Part shown: piece by piece, positions 58,501 through 64,000 of the stretch | How positions within the stretch are numbered: position 1 is the stretch's first letter | How the letters are laid out: each line of letters opens with the position of its first letter | Source: Diprion similis | Taxonomy: Eukaryota > Arthropoda > Insecta > Hymenoptera > Diprionidae | Reading direction: 5' to 3' | DNA: 64,000 nucleotides | Assembly (NCBI RefSeq): GCF_021155765.1 | Contig: NC_060108.1 | Span: forward strand, 17,757,025-17,821,024 | The notes under the pieces: model-generated | What the model was told of the DNA's origin: nothing | Database searches by the model: none | The model's input: the letters and a program-made list of their open reading frames with translations, nothing else | Made by a program: the position numbers and the translations under genes

Positions 58501-61426
58501 TTTTCCCGCTTCCCGTTTCTCCTATTATGATCAACGAGCTGTTCTTCTTGATTTCTAGCAACAGTCTTGAAAATTCGTCATCTTAGTTAGCGGTGAACTT
58601 AATTGATAATAATTGAATAACAGGAAGTCAACAGGAAATATCAAGGTGCTTGAATAAATTATGATTAATGAATTTTGTACATTCGTGACGGTAGAGTGAA
58701 ACAAAGCAAGTTGGAAAATCAACGAAACAAGTCTTTGAAGCATACGGTATATTCCATACCAAATTTTTCGACACTTTTTTTTTTATGAATTGAAAATAGT
58801 ATATTCAATATAGTAGACTTGCATTGAGAGATTTGAATTTCAGACCTGGATGTAAAAGAGTTTGTCACCCCTTTTTCTTTCGTCGATATAATATTTCTTG
58901 TCATTTCAGATATGACAAACGAATGTCAGGTTGAAAAAAAACTGATCACATGCCAAGTAATACTCTTCGCTGTGGAAAATAAGTTCAATTTGCTTGATAA
59001 CATAGGTCAAATAAAATTACATTATATCTGTAAAAAAAATTAATTCTTCCACGCTTATAATTAGATTACTTACGGAGTTCGCTGTGTCGGCAGTAATCTT
59101 ACAAGTAACTCGTCTATATATCAGCTAGAGTTACAGAACTCAATCATGTTCATAAACCAACTTGAATGATGTCGAAAAGTATGTTTGAAAGAACATAAAT
59201 AAAATTTCTGAATGGAAAAAAATGCTCCAGAGAATTCAAGGGGTATCGGTAAATTGTAGATGGAAAATAATCAGAACCTCAACTGTAAACGGTGAAGAAG
59301 AATATGGTACCATAATACACGAGAGATATGAATAGAGATCGTATAATCTACAGTAGATCATAAAATTAAAAATAAACGAACATTCTAGAATTTATTGCTT
59401 CACAATAACATATCGTCGGCTGAGAACAACAACATCTTACGTTAGAATTTGGTTCAACAAAACCTTATCTCAGATTTTGGTTCAACTACACCCCATCTCA
59501 GAATTTCGTTCAAGAATGTCGTACGTTTTCGGAGATCACTCTGGACATACGATATTGTTTAACAAAATTCTGAAATGGGGTTTTGTTGAACCAAAATATG
59601 AGATGAGGTTTTCATGAACCAAATTCTGAGATAGGATATTATTGCTCTCAGCTGACGGTATAAACTATATCTACAGCTAATCTTACCAAATATTTACGGA
59701 AATGTGACCGGCAATCGGTGTGACGCCTGTTATGATACAAATAGCCGGTACATATGCGAGCTGGGATGCCTGTCCCCAGGCGCGCGCTCATCCATGTCAC
59801 CGCACACAGGCGGTACGGACAGATTAGTTCACGGGATAATTGCGACGGTTACTTTACCGATGCCGTACTTAGCAACGCAGTACATAGCGAATGGACCAGA
59901 ATGTATCTACAATCGCTGTTTCTTTCTAAGCCCGTTATTGACTGGATATCCCGTCGACGTGGCTCGGACAAGGCCACGATTGGGTGAATATCTCATAGAT
60001 ATTGCGTAAACAAGGACACGAATAGGCCCGTACTGCTATCTGTCTTTCTCTATTCGGCGGACACGTTTTGGACCTGCTCTTGAGTCCATTCTCTATTGTC
60101 GATGGGAAGAGAGAGTAGAAACCACGGTCTTGGGTATAGAGTCCGTGGTAGGAACAGAGCATATCCGAATGGCGGCCATCTTGCGTTGTGTGTATTTGCT
60201 TCCGAAAGTAAGATGTATACTAGATTCACCGCGAAGCTTAGAGCATATGTATGTGCTGTAAGCCGCAAAAAGAAGCCTGACTGTGAGAGCCCACGCTCGC
60301 ATTTTTCGTATCCCCTATTTCGTAGCTTCCTCTGAGACAAAATAGGTTTTTGGAATTAATTTTCGAGGTGCATGGCCGGTAAACTCACATCGGTAACCGA
60401 TTAACACTCTGTCGTATTTAGCATATCGTATACAATGGATATTTGTTATTTGTTCAGTTTCGAATACTGATCTCCATAAAGCTGTTCTGTAGCATTCATT
60501 GCAAATAATTTGTTGTGAGTGTGCATACAGCGAGCTATTAAACAAAAGGCGGGTATTGTTTTTACTGAATTTGGAAGGAAAAGTATTCACGCGCCCCTCA
60601 ATGCTTTGCACCCAGTGTATAAAAAATTATCCGTGGTTTTCCCTCGTCGAGATTCTTTGTCCTACACTTCAGTCGAAAAAGTAGTGAAAATTGTGAAAAA
60701 AAACTTCTATTTATGCTGGAGTAAGAATTTGAAATTACAGTTGATTTCTGAGTTTCACGATCAGCTGTTTAAATTAGCCTTTGCCTTTCCAAACTAGACT
60801 GGTTTCGATGACTATCTTTGAAATGCGCGCTACAACACACAACCCAATGTGGCTGACTACTTCTTCCACTCTGAATATTTTTACCCGTGATTTTTACCCT
60901 CTTCCTACATCCATGTTGTGTATAATAGGACAAAAAAACGACAAACAGCATGGAAAAGTAAAGATGCAACGGCATGCGAGAAATAGAATGATGCTGGCAG
61001 TTCACGGTATAATTAATTTCCAAATGCTTCAAGATTAGAAATAATCGATACGACAGTTACAGCTTGGAAATGCGAAGTTTGTAATAACAAGAAATGTAAG
61101 ACGGCATGGGCGTCACGTCCGTTGTATCGGACACGAGATTTTACTAACCTCTTCCTAAGCCTGTAAACAGGCAGGGATTTTCGTTGTTGTTGAAGACTGT
61201 TGATCTGCTGTAGGTTTGTTGACAACGTTAATGACGCTTGTTGCGAAGTCGTGGTGGAGTCCTCCTTTACCTTTGACGAGGTACCTTCCTGACTGTCTTC
61301 ATTTTTACACTTTTTCGCGTTAGTATCACCAAACACAACGGTAGTTGGTCGTTTTGGTGCGAGTTTAGAAAAGCTCGAAGTCCCCATAACACTGTATTTT
61401 GAATCCATGTTATCATGGACCCCCAT
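55397..61426 (-). CDS. DHX33: DHX33-type DEAH-box ATP-dependent RNA helicase, 710 aa
   Basis: Superfamily 2 helicase. Mammalian DHX33 is nucleolar and supports rRNA transcription; roles in translation and RNA sensing are also reported. Exons: 61426-61149, 58565-57948, 57732-57500, 57384-57034, 56745-56547, 56472-56196 and 55573-55397, all joining in phase. Motifs: Walker A GETGSGKT (108-115), TQPRRVA (137-143), DEAH (206-209), SAT (243-245), FLTGQEEIE (305-313), STNVAETS (365-372) and QRTGRAGR (413-420). Winged-helix/ratchet and OB-fold regions follow. Near its end RQPVAIHPSSVL matches the DHX33 C-terminus. Total length is close to the human protein (about 707 aa as I recall). The N-terminal 80 residues are low-complexity and charged. 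The start ATG has a good context (G at -3, G at +4) with an in-frame stop just upstream. Confidence 0.93.
56196..56472 (-). CDS. DHX33: DHX33 exon 6 (OB-fold region)
   Basis: Residues 560-652. RFASPEGDHVVLLNVFKGY, then KKLWCHDNFLHHRNLEYATE and NLAELQRDQTYVT. The acceptor is TTTCGTTCAAAG and the donor GTGAGG. Confidence 0.92.
56547..56745 (-). CDS. DHX33: DHX33 exon 5 (ratchet domain)
   Basis: Residues 494-559. PPQLTTLGRTMSLFPLDPRF, then KVILASAEHQCLDEALTVVA. The acceptor is TTCTCTTACAG. The donor is AG/GTCTGA, atypical. Reading through the 74-base intron meets a stop, so splicing is required. Confidence 0.88.
57034..57384 (-). CDS. DHX33: DHX33 exon 4 (motif VI and ratchet start)
   Basis: Residues 377-493. 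RHVVDTGVVKAR, then AWQRTGRAGRE (arginine fingers) and PEIQRCSLAGIALQLLAIG, the winged-helix region. The acceptor is TTTTTCCGCAG and the donor GTAAGA. Confidence 0.93.
57500..57732 (-). CDS. DHX33: DHX33 exon 3 (RecA2 domain)
   Basis: Residues 299-376. EDILAFLTGQEEIEAAS through VFPLYSALP to LSTNVAETSVTIG. The acceptor is AATAATTTCAG. The donor is GTTCGT, unusual beyond the GT but required by the frame and the homology. Confidence 0.9.
57948..58565 (-). CDS. DHX33: DHX33 exon 2 (RecA1 domain)
   Basis: Residues 93-298 plus two bases. It carries Walker A, motif Ia, GKLVGYSVRFEDVTS, the FLTDGMM segment, DEAH and SAT motifs, then YLEGRQHPVKI. The acceptor is GAATTTTCAAG and the donor GTAAGA. The open frame has no ATG near its start and therefore needs exon 1. 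Confidence 0.93.
58566..61148 (-). other. DHX33 intron 1
   Basis: A 2.6-kb intron holding the foldback element (59411-59660). The 59700-60340 part is GC-richer, with overlapping short open frames in several frames and no ATG-initiated protein I recognise. It includes GGCGGCCATCTTG at about 60172. Confidence 0.85.
59411..59660. mobile_element. Foldback (MITE-like) element with three-unit arms
   Basis: Two arms of about 112 bases are inverted copies: TCGTCGGCTGAGAAC from the left end matches CCGTCAGCTGAGAGC read from the right end on the other strand. The match then continues to the middle (GTCGTACG against ATCGTATG), leaving a loop of about 20 bases. By eye the arms are roughly three-quarters identical. 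Each arm contains three tandem copies of a unit of about 27 bases with core TCAGAATTTGGTTCA. A TA flanks both ends, compatible with a Tc1/mariner-like target duplication. It has no ORF. Confidence 0.75.
61149..61426 (-). CDS. DHX33: DHX33 exon 1
   Basis: Residues 1-92 plus two bases. A Ser/Thr/Gln-rich leader ends in RKSLPVYRLRK, the DHX33 signature just before the helicase core. The donor is AG/GTTAGT. A 2.6-kb intron follows. Confidence 0.88.
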
Positions 61427-61495
61427 TTCGTAATGAAATTATCAAATCTTGACGAAATTGACGAATTTTCCAACCACAGGTAACGAGTCGAGACG

Positions 61496-61501
61496 CACGT
61501 G
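61496..61501. promoter_or_regulatory. Palindromic E-box CACGTG upstream of DHX33
   Basis: A perfect CACGTG lies 70 bases upstream of the DHX33 ATG. Myc-type E-boxes close to the start are common in insect ribosome-biogenesis genes, the class this helicase belongs to. Function here is inferred. Confidence 0.4.
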
Positions 61502-61523
61502 GTCACTCACAGCTGTTCGCTAA

Positions 61524-61531
61524 TACGTCAC
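61524..61531. promoter_or_regulatory. CRE/ATF-like site TACGTCAC upstream of DHX33
   Basis: A near match to the CRE octamer, 23 bases beyond the E-box. A short motif like this may occur by chance. Confidence 0.25.
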
Positions 61532-61983
61532 GCCTGGATTCGTTGAGCACCGCTGACCTCGTAGCCAATAAAATACGCCCAGAGGTACTGAAGGTCAGGT
61601 CAGTATTTACTTGAATTTGGAATGCGAACTATTGAAACCTTAAATTATCAAAACAGCCGGAAATAATGACGAGTAGAACACTTGGTATTATGTTTGTCTG
61701 AATTTCGAGTATCTTCCTTTTTGTTTACGGTTATGAATGTTTGCTACGACTCCTGTGTTTTCTTTACTATTGTACTATACTTTTATTGCCTTATTGTTCA
61801 AAAAATGTTATTTTCTTATATCATTCGATGAAGATAATCGTACCAACATTTATGTATAATTTTAAGCAATTGCATTGACTCTGTAGTCTCACAATTTATA
61901 AATGTGGACTTCTCTTATTCCAGACCTGCGCTTAGTTAGTAGAAATTACAATAACAACTTGTTAGTGAACTCCAAAGTATATT

Positions 61984-62450
61984 CAGGGTTTCTGTACTTT
62001 TTGGAATCTGAAATTCCCTGAGTTTTCCAGGTATTCCATCCTGAAAATAGGATTTTTTCCAACACACAAACATTCAAAAAAAATATCCCATTGATTAATG
62101 ACAATTTTTTTACACATTAATAATAATACCTTCAACATTACCTAGTAGTTCTTACTATCTGATTATTAATTTACGAACAACAACCTGCGATTGTCCGTAA
62201 GAGAAAAATCAAACAAGGTTTGGTATTAAGTGATGTAAATAGAATGTATGAAGTTGTGTGGTAAAACAAAATTTTAAGTCACCTTTTTTTCTCAAGGCTG
62301 ATAGTACTTTGTACAAGAATGAATTTCTTCGACAAACTCAAAATTCTAGTTTAATTTTTTAAATTGCCTGACTTTTCGCTGCGTTAAAAATTCCCTGAGT
62401 TTTCTCGGTTTTCCAGGTTTTCCCTGTTTTCCCTATGCATGCAAACCCTA
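61984..62450. mobile_element. Short inverted-repeat element (tentative)
   Basis: The left end is CAGGGTTT and the right end AAACCCTA. Both flanks have ATATT, a possible target duplication. Inside, AAATTCCCTGAGTTTTC occurs in direct orientation near both ends, next to CCAGGT. There is no ORF. It may be a hAT-like or other non-autonomous DNA transposon. Confidence 0.45.
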
Positions 62451-63215
62451 ATATTGCTTGGGATTATAAATGAACAATAGGACGATACATCAAAGTAGTT
62501 TGCTTATGGTACATAGTAAATTAGCGTGATGGATATAATATCATGTAAATGTATATTTTCACACTAATTAATTTACACTAAACTTGGTACATCATGATAA
62601 AGTCATTCATTTTATAGTTACACTTTGCATTATATAATATAAATTAAAAACTGATTTTTTACTTTACAATAGCTTACTTAAATAGACGCAAAGAAGGTAA
62701 TTTGCGTTTGGTTCGTTTAGTTTTTCTTCTTTTTTGTTTTCTTCAGGTTCATTTTCATAGAAAAAATAATCACGACACTAATGTACAATATTTTTCATTG
62801 TTGCCTGAAATTAGCGCTCAGTATTTTCTGGAAAGACGTACACATTCGGTAAAGCGGAAATTTTCATTTAGGTATGTGTACATCAGTCAGAGTGGAATAT
62901 ATCAGGTATAATCTACATTCTTCGACCTGCTTTCGGTGCTCTTTCAGTATATCACAGTAAACTATATTCCGAATAATCATTTGGGAAGACGTAGTGAGCC
63001 AGTGTAGATCCAACCTTATACAAATTTTCAACTCAAGTTTCTCTTTATACACAGATTTTTGCTAGCTAAATGTTACGTCAAACACGAGACTAATGTTATC
63101 ATCGTAATGGTCTGTAGGCGGGGCCTATGGTTGATGCTGGCAACTGAAAATAATTGAAAGAAAGAAAATGAAAAACAGCTCTCATCATAAGCTAATGAAA
63201 TCTGCTACTGTTGAC

Positions 63216-63490
63216 TTATTTTCTGTTCAATGCTATTTTAATTCTTCTTACGTTTGCTCCTATTCGTGATAAATATCGATTCCGTATGTGAATATCCGAG
63301 TTTGGCAGTAATAAATCATCCGTCGATAAATCTGACGCCGAGCATGTAGTCAGTAGTTTTTCTCTTTCTGTAGCTTCTGCCTGTTTGCATCCGCCATCGC
63401 GAATCTCACGCTGACCTGGAGTCATGTTTAGGTAACCGCCCGCCGTTGTAATGTCAGACAGCCAAATTCCGATAGTGGCGAGAAGGGAAA
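63216..63490 (-). CDS. MFSD1: MFSD1 last coding exon
   Basis: ISLLATIGIWLSD finishes the last membrane helix. The cytosolic tail contains EREKLL, an acidic dileucine motif (63368-63351), and ends with TAA at 63218-63216. The open frame extends upstream across the acceptor with an ATG at 63512, which is intronic. Confidence 0.85.
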
Positions 63491-63704
63491 CTGAAACATA
63501 ATTAATAATCAAAATGTGACTAGTTCAAGTTTTACCATTTTCTGGAGCACTTTCCTTTCCCAGTATATAGGTATTACTCAATTCAACTTACTGCATAACC
63601 ATGCCAAGAAAAACATTTCTAACATGAAGTATCCACCAGAATCCACTATCATGCCAGTTAATATTGATACCACTGCTAATCCCAAATTCTGCACAGACTG
63701 AGCT
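63216..63704 (-). CDS. MFSD1: MFSD1 lysosomal transporter, C-terminal part (last two coding exons)
   Basis: A major facilitator superfamily protein. Mammalian MFSD1 is a lysosomal membrane dipeptide exporter that works with the partner GLMP. Two exons are visible, 63704-63592 and 63490-63216. They give AQSVQNLGLAVVSILTGMIV, then FFLAWLCISLLATIGIWLSD, the last two membrane helices, matching the MFSD1 C-terminus. A soluble tail of about 75 residues follows (GQREIRDGG..., EREKLL..., ending NRK). The 5' part of the gene is beyond the right edge. Acceptor and donor: TTGTTCACAG, GTAAGT; then TATGTTTCAG. Confidence 0.85.
63592..63704 (-). CDS. MFSD1: MFSD1 penultimate coding exon
   Basis: Begins with one base completing a codon from an exon outside the window, then AQSVQNLGLAVVSILTGMI to FFLAWLC. 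The GTAAGT donor splits an Ile codon completed by the last exon. Confidence 0.85.
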
Positions 63705-64000
63705 CTGTGAACAATGTAGAGAAATCAGGTTATTCTTAGCAATAAATAGCGTAGGTTTGGTAGCTCTATGCTGAGTAAAAGAACATTGACTAAAAGCATT
63801 ACATCGGTGCATCTTTTTTCAAATCCTATAATGCTGGTGATAACTAAAAATTATCAGCAAATGCTTTAAATCCTACTTCACAACTTTAAACTTACTATTC
63901 TAATAACTAAATTACTACTGTGCAATTAAGGACTAATGGATTATCGGTAACTGACAGCGTCAAGATATCCTTTGTATGTTTTCTGTGCTACTTTATGATT
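63705..64000 (-). other. MFSD1 intron, running off the window
   Basis: AT-rich, and no frame resembles the next upstream MFSD1 segment, so the preceding exon must lie beyond 64000. Confidence 0.7.

Larger units (their letters stand above)
61427..63215. other. DHX33 promoter side and MFSD1 3' flank
   Basis: The 1.8 kb between two minus-strand genes. It contains the E-box and CRE-like sites and an inverted-repeat element (61984-62450). No AATAAA convincing as the MFSD1 poly(A) signal was seen. Confidence 0.6.

Noticed and set aside
59704..60009. Overlapping open frames in DHX33 intron 1
   Set aside because: One starts at GTG; several frames are open at once on both strands, and none resembles a transposase or known protein.
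1..64000. CRISPR arrays, bacterial operons, rRNA or tRNA genes
   Set aside because: None seen. Tandem repeats are short microsatellites without spacers. No tRNA A/B box pair was noticed by eye, though a tRNA scan was not possible.

Overview
The window is animal, almost certainly insect, nuclear DNA. It is AT-rich, with GT-AG introns, many simple repeats, and GC-rich coding exons set in AT-rich introns. The best placement is a hymenopteran, possibly a sawfly. That is inference from gene content and exon style, and I cannot name a species. I rebuilt three multi-exon genes, all on the minus strand, by joining exons with matching splice sites and phases. One apparently intronless gene lies on the plus strand.

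(1) A neuroligin occupies 8459-43320 in seven coding exons (893 aa) with two introns over 10 kb. It is a cholinesterase-fold synaptic adhesion receptor with a dead catalytic site, one membrane span and a proline-rich tail. Its introns carry two copies of a palindromic (foldback) repeat, a Helitron-like remnant and a cluster of GC-rich microsatellites. Its presumed 3' UTR starts with overlapping AUUUA motifs. No gene was recognised downstream of it (1-8458).

(2) 43321-49597 holds the presumed neuroligin promoter side, a GC-rich stretch with a possible plus-strand exon (44683-44874), and then gene-poor sequence. At 49598-50497 is an intronless plus-strand ORF. It encodes a 299-aa secreted protein I do not recognise, with an acidic Ser-Gly repeat typical of glycosaminoglycan attachment sites.

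(3) 50498-55396 has no recognised gene but contains two G-rich heptamer minisatellites and a GC-rich island. DHX33, a DEAH-box RNA helicase, follows at 55397-61426 in seven exons (710 aa, nearly the length of the human protein as I recall it). Its first intron contains a striking foldback element.

(4) The last two coding exons of MFSD1, a lysosomal major-facilitator transporter, lie at 63216-63704. Its 5' part is beyond the right edge.

The genes do not form an obvious pathway: synaptic adhesion, an orphan secreted protein, ribosome/RNA metabolism, and lysosomal transport. The most unusual items are the orphan secreted Ser-Gly protein, the two foldback repeat types, the G-quadruplex-capable heptamer arrays and the neuroligin 3' UTR elements.
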